NCBI RefSeq assembly: GCF_048323755.1
Contig: NZ_JBLWFS010000001.1
Coordinates: 310,001 to 374,000, forward strand
Direction: 5' to 3'
Length of the DNA: 64,000 nucleotides
DNA from: Alkalihalobacterium sp048323755
GTDB lineage: Bacteria; Bacillota; Bacilli; Bacillales; Bacillaceae_F
The position numbers and the translations under genes were made by a program. Below the pieces are notes generated by a model. It saw only the letters and a program-made list of their open reading frames with translations, was not told the origin of the DNA and ran no database searches. Each line of letters opens with the position of its first letter. The first letter of the stretch is position 1. Shown one piece after another: positions 33,935 through 42,387 of the stretch.

Positions 33935-36793
33935 ATGTTATTAAACAACAATAATTTTTTGGGAAAAAATTATTCATGGATTTTGGACTTAATTCGCAAG
34001 GATAATGAGGAGTTTAAAAATGATCCGATAGATGTTATTGAGACAAAAACTACATTTCCTACACTCAAGGTAACCGTTAATAATCGTCCATTATTTATTC
34101 ATAGTAAGTACGATCCAATTAAAGAAGCTGAGAAACTGGTTGAACAATATGTTGAAACAATTGCCAATTATGAGCATGTATTTTTTTATGGTGTTGGATT
34201 TGGATATCATGTAGAAAGCTTTTTAGCTCGTTGGCCTAATAAATCATTTACTTTATATGAACCTGAACCAGCAGTTTTTAAGGAGTTTGTTCATCAAAGG
34301 GATTTAAATGACCTACCACTTAAGCAGATGAAAAATCTCTTTGTTGAATGGGATCAGGAAAGTAGTATGAAGTTTATAAATCAATTTGCGCTCGAATTAA
34401 GAGAAAAGGTACTTTTGATCATTTTACCTAGTTATGAACGTATATTTCCGGAAAAGCTAGAGCAGTTCTTAACTTTATTTAAAAATAATGTTCAACAACG
34501 AAGTTATTCAGTCAATGCTGAAGCTGCGTTTTCAAAACGGTGGACTTTAAACAGTCTAATGAATCTCCCATCGACGTTACAAGCTCCGAATCTCTTAGAA
34601 GATAAAAAGCTTGTATTTAAAAATAAGCCAGTGTTGATTGTTTCAGCAGGTCCTTCCTTACAAGAGGAATATGAAAACTTAAAAAAAATAAAAGATAAAG
34701 GTCTAGCTTATATATTAGCAGTGGGATCCGCGAATAAAGCTCTGATAGCGAATAATATAATTCCTGATGCTGTTTGTACTTATGATCCACAAGGACATAA
34801 TTATAAAGTATTTAAAAACATGATAGAAAACAATATTACTTCAGTTCCTATGATATATGGTACAAGTGTAGGGTTTGAAACTATTGAAAAATATAAAGGT
34901 CCTAAATTACATGTGGTCACTTCTCAAGATCGGGTGACACCATTTTTCAATGAGGTTTCAAATAATACGGTAGAGCAAGTGGATGATGCCTTTTCTATAG
35001 CGATAGTTACACTTCAGATCCTTGCAAAATTAAATGCTGGACTAATAATTTTAGTAGGGCAAAACTTCGCATTTAAGGAAAATCTTTATTACTCAAAAGA
35101 TATTAATCGCGGCAAAAAATCAGCTGAAATTCAAGAAAAAGATTTATTTAATACGTTGTATGTAGAAGATGTATATGGGAATGAAATTAAAACAAACCAA
35201 GCATTTAACCAAATGCGTTTGTTAATGGAAGATTACATTAGGTCATATGAGCATATTGAAGTTGTTAATACCACTAATGGAGGCGCGAAGATAAACGGTG
35301 CTCCTTTTATTGACCTAGAAGAACTTATTAATAATAGACTCTGGAGTAGAGTAGTTGAACCAGACTGGCACGCAAATAAGCGTATTAGTAATCAGGATAT
35401 AGGTAAGAAGACAAGAGCAATGCTAAGAATGAAAAATGAGTTTGTGCTGAATTATAGTGATATATTTGACATTTTAATAGAGATGAATGCTGCAATTAAT
35501 AGCAAAGCACTCACAACGTTGGAAAACATTTTCACAAAATTTGATCAAGCGTTTCATCGTTTTTTTAATAATAAATTTTATCAATCACATATACTCCCAA
35601 TTACAAATTTTGATTATGAAACTCTAAGTAACCGAAACAGAATAATAATCAACACTAGAGATGTTTTGGAAAAAGCACAACTGATTTTAAAAGATTATGG
35701 AAATTATATGACTAAATGTAAGGAGGTTTATAACGAATTGAGTCCTCTAGTTGATAGAGTAATTCAAAGCCTCCCGCAAGAAAATAATAAAATTTATCAG
35801 AGTGACTGCGGCTCCTTTTTCTATTCAAATCAATGGCAAAAAAGGTTTTTCGAGTTTAAAGAAAAAGATAGAACAATTAATAACTTGTCATATTTCTATG
35901 CAGATAAAAAAGGTGCAAAGATAAAGTTTAATTTTTTTGGTTCAAGTATTCAACTACTAGCTGGGAAAAGTCATGACTTAGCAAGAAGTGTAAAGGTGAT
36001 AATAGATGGTAAATCGGAAATGTTTTCTACTAGAGATAGTAAGCATTCAAAGCACTTCATTCTTAAAATTGACCAAGTGGTTTTCGAGAAGCATAACTTA
36101 AATAATAAGTTGCATGAAGTAGAGATAGAATTACTGGAAGATTGCCCATTTATTTTTAATGGAGTTCAAGTCAATAAACAAGGTAGACTATTACATGTGG
36201 ATGAAGTCACAAGTATTGAGGAATTAGATATAGGAAAACGAATACGGTGCCATTATAAGGCGGATTATAATACGGTAGGTCAATTTAGTGGAATTGGTGA
36301 TGAAACAAAGGGATTCATTCCACCTGAATCCAGTTCCCATCCGGATGGTGATTTTTATTTTATTATGGTGGATGTTGAAGATGGTAGGAAGTTGATTGCT
36401 GATCGAAATGTTCAAACGAAACTTTCATGGATTCGTTTAAAGCAATTTAGTACCGAATATGTATTCAGCTTTAATGAGAGCGTTGAAGTGAATGAATATC
36501 TACAGTTTTCATTAGTTACAGGTGGTTCTTCAATTATGGATAAATATAACGATTGGGATATGTATATAGGGTCACATCAATTTAAGGAAAAAAATATAGT
36601 GTGGAATACAGAGTATATGTTTTCCTGGACTGCAACACAATCATTAGAAAAAAAAGGGCACAGAGTTTTTAGAGGTAAAATATGTACGACTAAATGGTCT
36701 GATAGTAGTAATTGGAATAGTGAAAATAGTTTCAATGTTAATAAAGTTTATAATATAGGATTAAGACCTGTATTATTTCAAATTCAAAAATAG
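33935..36793 (+). CDS. Maf-family (DUF115) flagellin glycosyltransferase with extra C-terminal modules
   Basis: 952 residues; GGAGG before ATG. An N-terminal Maf-associated region (about 1-200; VFFYGVGFGYHVESFLARWP) is followed by the MAF_flag10/DUF115 domain (about 225-460; VLIVSAGPSLQEEYENLKKI, DAVCTYDPQ, LIILVGQNFAF, TTNGGAKINGAPF). Maf proteins attach nonulosonic acids to flagellin Ser/Thr. Unusually, about 490 residues follow: a helical stretch, a beta-rich jelly-roll-like segment (about 640-755; GAKIKFNFFGSSIQLLAG, VKVIIDGK) and a terminal module (about 760-952; GQFSGIGD, DGDFYFIMVDVEDGRKLIADRN) reminiscent of phage tail or carbohydrate-binding parts. Confidence 0.85.
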   Translation: MLLNNNNFLGKNYSWILDLIRKDNEEFKNDPIDVIETKTTFPTLKVTVNNRPLFIHSKYDPIKEAEKLVEQYVETIANYEHVFFYGVGFGYHVESFLARWPNKSFTLYEPEPAVFKEFVHQRDLNDLPLKQMKNLFVEWDQESSMKFINQFALELREKVLLIILPSYERIFPEKLEQFLTLFKNNVQQRSYSVNAEAAFSKRWTLNSLMNLPSTLQAPNLLEDKKLVFKNKPVLIVSAGPSLQEEYENLKKIKDKGLAYILAVGSANKALIANNIIPDAVCTYDPQGHNYKVFKNMIENNITSVPMIYGTSVGFETIEKYKGPKLHVVTSQDRVTPFFNEVSNNTVEQVDDAFSIAIVTLQILAKLNAGLIILVGQNFAFKENLYYSKDINRGKKSAEIQEKDLFNTLYVEDVYGNEIKTNQAFNQMRLLMEDYIRSYEHIEVVNTTNGGAKINGAPFIDLEELINNRLWSRVVEPDWHANKRISNQDIGKKTRAMLRMKNEFVLNYSDIFDILIEMNAAINSKALTTLENIFTKFDQAFHRFFNNKFYQSHILPITNFDYETLSNRNRIIINTRDVLEKAQLILKDYGNYMTKCKEVYNELSPLVDRVIQSLPQENNKIYQSDCGSFFYSNQWQKRFFEFKEKDRTINNLSYFYADKKGAKIKFNFFGSSIQLLAGKSHDLARSVKVIIDGKSEMFSTRDSKHSKHFILKIDQVVFEKHNLNNKLHEVEIELLEDCPFIFNGVQVNKQGRLLHVDEVTSIEELDIGKRIRCHYKADYNTVGQFSGIGDETKGFIPPESSSHPDGDFYFIMVDVEDGRKLIADRNVQTKLSWIRLKQFSTEYVFSFNESVEVNEYLQFSLVTGGSSIMDKYNDWDMYIGSHQFKEKNIVWNTEYMFSWTATQSLEKKGHRVFRGKICTTKWSDSSNWNSENSFNVNKVYNIGLRPVLFQIQK

Positions 36794-36806
36794 AAGGAGT
36801 TTTATA

Positions 36807-37535
36807 ATGAATATTTATGCTTTACAAACTGCAAGGGGTGGGAGTAAGTCCATAAAGGATAAAAACATTACTAACGTAAAGGGGTTACCGCTATACTTGC
36901 ACAATGTATTAAATTCCCAAAAGTGTAAATCGATAAAAGATGTTTACGTAAGTACTGATATACCTTTTATTAAAGAAAATGCAGTGTACTATAATTATAA
37001 GACTATTGATAGACCAGATGAACTTAGTGGAGATGATGCATCGCACCATGATACAATTATTCATGGTCTTAATATGATTGAGGACGATATTAAAGAAAAG
37101 GTTGATATTTTGGTTGTATTATTGGGAAATAGTATAGGCGCTATTACTAGTGACCTAGAAAACGCAATACAATTAATTACAGAAAACCCCAACTGCGATT
37201 CAGTTCAAAGTGTTTCAGAATATAATATGTATAATCCTTTTCGTGCCCTAAGAATAGTTGATGGAAAATTAGAAACGATTGTTTCCCAGGATTATATAAA
37301 AGAAGAAAGCAAGATGAAAAATGTTAATGATCGTAGATCTGCAGGGAATACTTATTTCTTTAATGGTTCTTTTTGGATAATAAGAAGAGAAGCAATTGTG
37401 TCATATAGTGGGAATTTACCTTTTCCTTGGTTAGGGAAAAACATTCTACCTTACAGGCAGGATAATTTTATGGAAGTTGATGATCATTGGCAGTTGTCAT
37501 ATTTAAGGTATATGGAATGGAAAGGGTTTAATTAA
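36807..37535 (+). CDS. NeuA-like CMP-sugar-acid cytidylyltransferase
   Basis: 242 residues; AAGGAG before ATG. Starts ALQTARGGSKSIKDKNI, a variant of the ARGGSKGIxxKNI CTP-binding loop; DVYVSTD, DRPDELSGDDASHHDTI and PFPWLGKNI also fit. It should activate a 2-keto-3-deoxy (ulosonic) acid as the CMP ester. It differs from the SpsF/PseF-type enzyme at 44040, implying that two different acids are activated. Next to a HAD protein and an Eda-like aldolase in a tight AT-rich operon. Confidence 0.8.
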   Translation: MNIYALQTARGGSKSIKDKNITNVKGLPLYLHNVLNSQKCKSIKDVYVSTDIPFIKENAVYYNYKTIDRPDELSGDDASHHDTIIHGLNMIEDDIKEKVDILVVLLGNSIGAITSDLENAIQLITENPNCDSVQSVSEYNMYNPFRALRIVDGKLETIVSQDYIKEESKMKNVNDRRSAGNTYFFNGSFWIIRREAIVSYSGNLPFPWLGKNILPYRQDNFMEVDDHWQLSYLRYMEWKGFN

Positions 37536-37560
37536 TAAAATCTTTTTTTAGGAGAGGAAC

Positions 37561-38163
37561 ATGAAAATAGGAATTGATTTAGATGGTGTTTTAGTTGATA
37601 CGTACAAATATGTAATAGATTATTATAATCAAAAGTATGACAGTAATTTTAGTTTAAGTGATTTTCCCGAAACTACCAAGGTAGCTCAATACCTGTCTAA
37701 TAGATACTTATTTAATCAAGATATGTCTGAAAAAATATGGAAAGGTGATATGCCACACGTTTTTTCAAATGCTTCTTCAATAAATACTTCAATAGAATGT
37801 ATTCAAGATTTAACTTCAAATGATATTGTGGAGGTTTTTTATGTTTCAGCTAGACCTAATTTAGTGGGGGTGGAAGCTATAACCTCTAAGTGGTTAACTG
37901 ACAACAAACTACCATTTTCAAATAATTTAATAATTAATCAGACATCAAAGGTAAAAACAGCACATGAGTTAAAACTAAATTATTTTATTGAAGATGCACC
38001 TTTTCACATTAGTACATTGGCGGGATCTGGAATTGATGTGTTAGTTTTAGATACACCATATAACACTTCCGTAAATGTAGAGAATAGTACAAGGTTTAAT
38101 TCATGGGAAGATATACTGAAATTTTTGTCAGTAAGAACATTAAAACAGGAGATTTTAATATGA
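37561..38163 (+). CDS. HAD-superfamily phosphatase (5'-nucleotidase-like)
   Basis: 200 residues; AGGAGAGG before ATG. DxD motif in KIGIDLDGVLVDTYKYVIDYY, then VSARP, and a late acidic motif YFIEDAPFHI. Pattern is that of small HAD phosphatases including deoxy-5'-nucleotidase-like and YqfW-like proteins. It probably dephosphorylates a sugar-acid or nucleotide intermediate. Its stop overlaps the next gene start (ATGA). Confidence 0.78.
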   Translation: MKIGIDLDGVLVDTYKYVIDYYNQKYDSNFSLSDFPETTKVAQYLSNRYLFNQDMSEKIWKGDMPHVFSNASSINTSIECIQDLTSNDIVEVFYVSARPNLVGVEAITSKWLTDNKLPFSNNLIINQTSKVKTAHELKLNYFIEDAPFHISTLAGSGIDVLVLDTPYNTSVNVENSTRFNSWEDILKFLSVRTLKQEILI

Positions 38164-38789
38164 CAATTAGTAAGTTAGAAAATAGTTTAGTTGCAGTTTT
38201 AAGAGGGAAAAATGAATACAATATGCATTTTTTGGTAGAGTCCCTGCTCAAGGGTGGCATAACAAATATAGAAATTACACTAGATACACCAGACGCCTTT
38301 AATGTTATAAAGAGTATAAAGAAAGAATTTAATAATCAGATATTAATTGGAGCAGGTACTGTATTAGACCCGACTTCGGCTATTCTTGCAATCAACGCAG
38401 GTGCTGAATTTGTTGTCTCACCGACATTAAATACAGATGTTATAAAAGCAACAAAAAGGCATGGAAAGATATCAATACCTGGTGCTTTAACGCCTTCAGA
38501 GGTCCTAAATGCTTATGAATGCGGAGCTGATGTTGTTAAGGTATTTCCGGCAGGTTCATTAGGTCCAAATTATATAAAAGATTTAAAGGGTCCTTTATCC
38601 TATATTCAAGTTATGCCTACAGGAGGCATCGGGATAGAAGACGTAGTAGATTACTTTAATGCTGGTGCTTTTACGGTCGGGTTAGGTAGTTCTTTAATAA
38701 GACATGACTTAATTTTAGAAAAAAAATACAACGAAATTTCCCAACTCGCTAAATCATATGTAGATAAAATAAGTATGGTAAACAGGTAG
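38160..38789 (+). CDS. KDPG/KHG-aldolase-family enzyme (Eda-like)
   Basis: 209 residues from ATG 38160 (AGGAG 8 bases upstream, four-base overlap with the preceding gene); an earlier in-frame ATG would overlap it by 60 bases. Eda signatures: SLVAVLRG, TNIEITLDTPDA (catalytic Glu), ILIGAGTVLD, EFVVSPTLN, DVVKVFPAGSLGP (Schiff-base Lys), MPTGGI. Such aldolases join or split pyruvate and an aldehyde. In this operon it may make the ulosonic acid that the NeuA-like enzyme activates, rather than serve sugar catabolism. Confidence 0.88.
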   Translation: MTISKLENSLVAVLRGKNEYNMHFLVESLLKGGITNIEITLDTPDAFNVIKSIKKEFNNQILIGAGTVLDPTSAILAINAGAEFVVSPTLNTDVIKATKRHGKISIPGALTPSEVLNAYECGADVVKVFPAGSLGPNYIKDLKGPLSYIQVMPTGGIGIEDVVDYFNAGAFTVGLGSSLIRHDLILEKKYNEISQLAKSYVDKISMVNR

Positions 38790-38796
38790 TGTTAAA

Positions 38797-39837
38797 ATGA
38801 AGTTAAAAGATATCTCTTGTTATATTAAAAAGAAAAAAGTGGTTGTATTCGGAACTGGTGAATATAGTAAAGTCTTAGCAAATCAAAATATTGAGATAGA
38901 CTATTATGTAGATAATGATACTACTAAGTGGGGGACTTTATATAATAATATTAATGTATTTTCTCCAGAAACTCTGAAAACAGAGAACTATGCAGATATA
39001 ATTGTATTAGTGGCGAGTATGTATTATGGCGAAATTTCTATACAGTTAAATAACTACGGACTAATAGAGAACGAAAATTACTTTGATGCATTATTTATAG
39101 TCACGTATAAAGATAAATCTGTATATGAACAACTAGTTTCAATGGAAAATAAACATTTAGGTAAGCGAGCATTTATTATAGGAAATGGTCCGAGTTTAAA
39201 AATAAAGGATTTAGAAAAAATAAAGAATGAAATTAGCTTTGCCTCAAATCAAGTATTCTTATCTTTTCCTGAAACTTCGTGGAGACCAACGTACTACACT
39301 GTAATTGATACACTTGTTGCAGAACAAAATACACAAGAAATTTCAAACGTAGCAACACAAAAATTTATGTGTGGTAAGTCTAAGAGATTTTATCCAATGT
39401 CTCAAGATATATGTTGGTTAAGAAGGTTAAGACATAAGGAGTATATAAATGAAGACCTTCCATTCTCTAAAGATTTAACTAAAGGTTACTACAATGGATT
39501 TAGTGTAATTTATACCCAGTTGCAAATTGCTTATTATATGGGAATTCAGGAGGTTTACCTGTTAGGGGTTGATTTTGATTATAAGATCAATAATATTAAA
39601 CAAGACAGTTTAGATGGAGTTATAAATGTAAATGGAAATGACTTAGGTTATTTCCATAAAAACTATATTAAAGAGGGACAGGTTTGGAGAATTCCAAAGT
39701 TGGATGAACAATATAAGTTTTTTGAAAAAGCTAAGCTAGTTTATGAAAGCAATAATAGATTGATCTATAATGCTTCTAGAAAAACAAAATTAGACATTTT
39801 CGATTGTGTTAATTTAGACAATATAATACCAAGATAA
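38797..39837 (+). CDS. DUF115-type glycosyltransferase with N-terminal Rossmann-like module, copy A
   Basis: 346 residues, seven bases after the aldolase gene. Residues 1-110 form a small nucleotide-binding-like module (VVVFGTGEYSKVLA, IDYYVDNDTTKWG, DIIVLVASMYYGEISIQLNNYG) often fused to surface-sugar enzymes. Residues 125-346 are DUF115-like (KRAFIIGNGPSLKIKDLEKI, ISFASNQVFLSF, WRPTYYTVID, GFSVIYTQLQIAYYMGIQEVYLLGVDFDY), the fold shared with Maf and GT42 sialyltransferases. It probably transfers the CMP-activated acid. Paralog follows immediately. Confidence 0.75.
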   Translation: MKLKDISCYIKKKKVVVFGTGEYSKVLANQNIEIDYYVDNDTTKWGTLYNNINVFSPETLKTENYADIIVLVASMYYGEISIQLNNYGLIENENYFDALFIVTYKDKSVYEQLVSMENKHLGKRAFIIGNGPSLKIKDLEKIKNEISFASNQVFLSFPETSWRPTYYTVIDTLVAEQNTQEISNVATQKFMCGKSKRFYPMSQDICWLRRLRHKEYINEDLPFSKDLTKGYYNGFSVIYTQLQIAYYMGIQEVYLLGVDFDYKINNIKQDSLDGVINVNGNDLGYFHKNYIKEGQVWRIPKLDEQYKFFEKAKLVYESNNRLIYNASRKTKLDIFDCVNLDNIIPR

Positions 39838-39850
39838 TGGGAGTGGGATA

Positions 39851-40888
39851 TTGTTTAATAATAAATTAATTAAGAAGCTTAAGGATAATAAAATAGTGGT
39901 TTTTGGGACAGGTTCCTTCAGTAAGATGGTTACAGGAGCAATCTTTAATGTAAGTTATTATGTTGATAATAACTACAAAAAGTGGGGAAGATTTCATCAA
40001 GGTAGGAGAATAAGAAGTCCATTAGATTTGTTAAATGAAGATTCGGAATCTATTAGCATATTAGTTGCAAGTGTATACTATGAAGAAATAAAACTGCAGT
40101 TAATTAAATTAGGGTTTATAGAATATAAAAACTTCTTTGATTTAGGTGAGATCTTAAATGTTTTTGATAATGATAATCAAGAAGAGATAAAAAAACTCTA
40201 TTTGAAACATAAGAATGAAGTAGCTTTTATAGTTGGAAATGGTCCTAGTTTAAAATTATCTGATTTAGAAAAACTAAAGAATAGTATTTCTTTTGGATGT
40301 AACCAAGTATACCTTGCTTTCGGAAAGTCTAGTTGGAGACCAACGTATTATTCCGTAATAGACAATATGGTAGCTAAAAACAAGTCAAGAGAAATAAGTT
40401 GCTTAGAAGTTAATAAATTTATAGCAAGTGATTTGAAAAGTTACTTTACAAATAGTAAAAATGTATTATGGTTAAGAAGACTCCCGTTTCAGTATCAAGG
40501 TAAAAAGCAAGTCTACAAATTTTCTGAAGACATAGCTCAAGGGATTTATTCAGGGTTTAGTGTTGTTTATACTCAGATGCAAATAGCCTATTATATGGGT
40601 TTTAGGAAATTGGTCTTACTAGGTGTAGACTTTAACTATGACTTTACACAAGATACAATTAATAAAAAGATTATTGTAAATGAACAAAAGAAAAATCATT
40701 TTCATGTAGACTATTTTAAAAATGGAGAGAAATGGAATAAACCTGAGTTAAAAAAACAATATGAAGCCTTTAGAGCAGCTAAGATTTTCTTGGATGAAAA
40801 GGGTGTAGAAGTTGTAAATGCTTCACGAAATACCCAATTAGATATCTTTCCAACAGTCAATTATGATCAAGTGGTAAAGGAGAACTAG
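39851..40888 (+). CDS. DUF115-type glycosyltransferase with N-terminal Rossmann-like module, copy B
   Basis: 345 residues from TTG (GGGAGTGGG upstream), 13 bases after copy A and similar to it along its whole length (VVFGTGSFSKMVTG, YYVDNNYKKWGRF, AFIVGNGPSLKLSDLEKL, WRPTYYSVIDNMVA, GFSVVYTQMQIAYYMG, LLGVDFNYDF). A tandem duplication that has diverged markedly, so the two may add successive residues or use different acceptors. Confidence 0.75.
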   Translation: MFNNKLIKKLKDNKIVVFGTGSFSKMVTGAIFNVSYYVDNNYKKWGRFHQGRRIRSPLDLLNEDSESISILVASVYYEEIKLQLIKLGFIEYKNFFDLGEILNVFDNDNQEEIKKLYLKHKNEVAFIVGNGPSLKLSDLEKLKNSISFGCNQVYLAFGKSSWRPTYYSVIDNMVAKNKSREISCLEVNKFIASDLKSYFTNSKNVLWLRRLPFQYQGKKQVYKFSEDIAQGIYSGFSVVYTQMQIAYYMGFRKLVLLGVDFNYDFTQDTINKKIIVNEQKKNHFHVDYFKNGEKWNKPELKKQYEAFRAAKIFLDEKGVEVVNASRNTQLDIFPTVNYDQVVKEN

Positions 40889-40890
40889 AA

Positions 40891-41571
40891 TTGAAAGTAA
40901 TTATTCTTGGAGCTGGGCTAGGGTCACGCCTTCGTAAACCCTATCCAAAGCCTTTAACCATGTTAACTAATGGTTCTAGCATTATGCAAAACCAAATAAA
41001 GCAACTTGTTCGCTATATTGATATACATGATATCTATGTTGTCGTCGGATTTAAAAAAGAGCTAATTATGGAAGCTTTCCCGGATCTCATATATATTTAT
41101 AATAGTTATTTTGACTCAACAAATACGTCAAAAAGTCTTCTGAACGGACTTCAGAAACTAAGAGGGCATGATGTACTGTGGTTAAATGGTGATGTCGTAT
41201 TTGATCATGAAGTTATTGAACGGGTAATCAGACATAGAGGATCATGTATGGCTGTAAATACTGCTTCAGTAGCCGAAGAGGAAGTAAAGTATCTTACTAA
41301 TTCTAGTGGAGAAATCATACAAGTTTCCAAAGAAGTAAAAAATGGTTTAGGTGAAGCTGTTGGGATTAACAAAGTTTGTCGAGATGATGTCGAGTTACTC
41401 ATCGACAAATTACATCAATGTAAAGATAATGATTACTTTGAAAAAGGACTAGAGTTATCAATTGGTGAGGGTCTAAAATTGTTTCCTGTTGATATATCAG
41501 ATCTACTATGTACTGAAGTCGACTTCAAAGAAGATTTAGATAAAGTCAATGCTGAGCTTTTAAAGCGGTAA
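40891..41571 (+). CDS. LicC/MobA-like sugar or polyol-phosphate nucleotidyltransferase
   Basis: 226 residues from TTG with AAAGGAG 8 bases upstream. NTP-transferase start KVIILGAGLGSRLRKPYPKPLTML, with VVVGFKKELI, STNTSKSLLNGLQ and WLNGDVVF (metal-binding GDV). Close in style to CTP:phosphocholine or CTP:inositol-phosphate cytidylyltransferases. The next gene is a CDP-alcohol phosphotransferase, so it probably supplies the CDP-alcohol. Confidence 0.8.
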   Translation: MKVIILGAGLGSRLRKPYPKPLTMLTNGSSIMQNQIKQLVRYIDIHDIYVVVGFKKELIMEAFPDLIYIYNSYFDSTNTSKSLLNGLQKLRGHDVLWLNGDVVFDHEVIERVIRHRGSCMAVNTASVAEEEVKYLTNSSGEIIQVSKEVKNGLGEAVGINKVCRDDVELLIDKLHQCKDNDYFEKGLELSIGEGLKLFPVDISDLLCTEVDFKEDLDKVNAELLKR

Positions 41572-41588
41572 AGCGGAGGGGAAATTTT

Positions 41589-42296
41589 ATGACCACTTCT
41601 TTTATCAAATGGTACAAGCAGTTCAAGGATAAATACATTGTACGTCAAAGAAGACAACACGAATATTTTGTTAATCGATACTATGCTCATCTTGTCGATC
41701 CATTTTTTACAAAGCTTGTTTATGATCTAAAGCTAACTCCTAATATAGTCACCATTATTGCTGGAATTTTAGGTATAGGAGCAGGTATCAGCTTCTTTTT
41801 TCAACAGTGGATTTTAGGAGCGCTTTTATTACAACTGCATCATTTAATGGACGGCGCGGATGGTAATTTAGCTAGATTAACAAATCAGTGTAGTGAATTT
41901 GGAGCCAAACTCGATCAGTGGGTAGATCAAGTGGTAAGATTAGTATTATTTGTTTCAATTGCATTTGTGGTCGATTTACCTTTACTTATAAAGGTTCTAT
42001 TCGTAGCAACTATATATATTGATATCGCTATAGTCCACAATTACGTCTTACCTTTCATGCAAAAATATCCAATCATACGCTCGAAGTGGAAAGAATGGTT
42101 TCTATCTAAAGGGATCATCCCTGCTTTCGACATTTTTTTGATTTACTTCTTAATCTCTATCTTTGCAATTATAGGTAGGTTAGATATTTTGGTTTATATC
42201 GTAATCATTGGAAAGAATATAGACTGGGTGTATCGAGTCTGGGAATGTATGAAGTCAAAATATATTTATAAAGCGAAGTTAAAAGTAGAAAACTAA
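41589..42296 (+). CDS. CDP-alcohol phosphotransferase
   Basis: 235 residues; GGAGGGG before ATG. About five to six membrane segments. The family motif DG-xx-AR-x8-G-xxx-D-xxx-D is complete in HLMDGADGNLARLTNQCSEF followed by GAKLDQWVD. It transfers a phospho-alcohol from CDP-alcohol to an acceptor in the membrane. In a flagellar island the product may be a phospholipid-linked sugar or polyol, or a phosphodiester decoration. A terminator follows 14 bases later. Confidence 0.85.
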   Translation: MTTSFIKWYKQFKDKYIVRQRRQHEYFVNRYYAHLVDPFFTKLVYDLKLTPNIVTIIAGILGIGAGISFFFQQWILGALLLQLHHLMDGADGNLARLTNQCSEFGAKLDQWVDQVVRLVLFVSIAFVVDLPLLIKVLFVATIYIDIAIVHNYVLPFMQKYPIIRSKWKEWFLSKGIIPAFDIFLIYFLISIFAIIGRLDILVYIVIIGKNIDWVYRVWECMKSKYIYKAKLKVEN

Positions 42297-42309
42297 CTGT
42301 TAGTGAATG

Positions 42310-42340
42310 GAGCTTGTAATAACAAGCTCTTTATTTTTTT
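42310..42340 (+). terminator. Terminator after the CDP-alcohol phosphotransferase gene
   Basis: GAGCTTGT and its complement ACAAGCTC around AATA, followed by TTTATTTTTTT. It ends the 32278-42296 operon. Confidence 0.88.
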
Positions 42341-42348
42341 ATGTTAGT

Positions 42349-42356
42349 GCCGATAT
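42349..42356 (+). promoter_or_regulatory. Possible sigma-D -10 box before the pse segment
   Basis: A perfect GCCGATAT lies between the terminator and the next gene, 32 bases before its ATG. The expected -35 position reads TTTA rather than TAAA, so it is weaker than the other sites. Confidence 0.45.
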
Positions 42357-42387
42357 TAGTATAGAAGATAAAGAAAGGGGATGTAAT

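Noticed and set aside
38103..38159. N-terminal extension of the aldolase
   Set aside because: The upstream ATG would overlap the preceding gene by 60 bases and lacks a ribosome site; ATG 38160 has AGGAG and a normal ATGA overlap.
42307..42387. N-terminal extension of the HAD protein
   Set aside because: It would start inside a terminator hairpin; ATG 42388 has a good ribosome site and begins the HAD fold directly.
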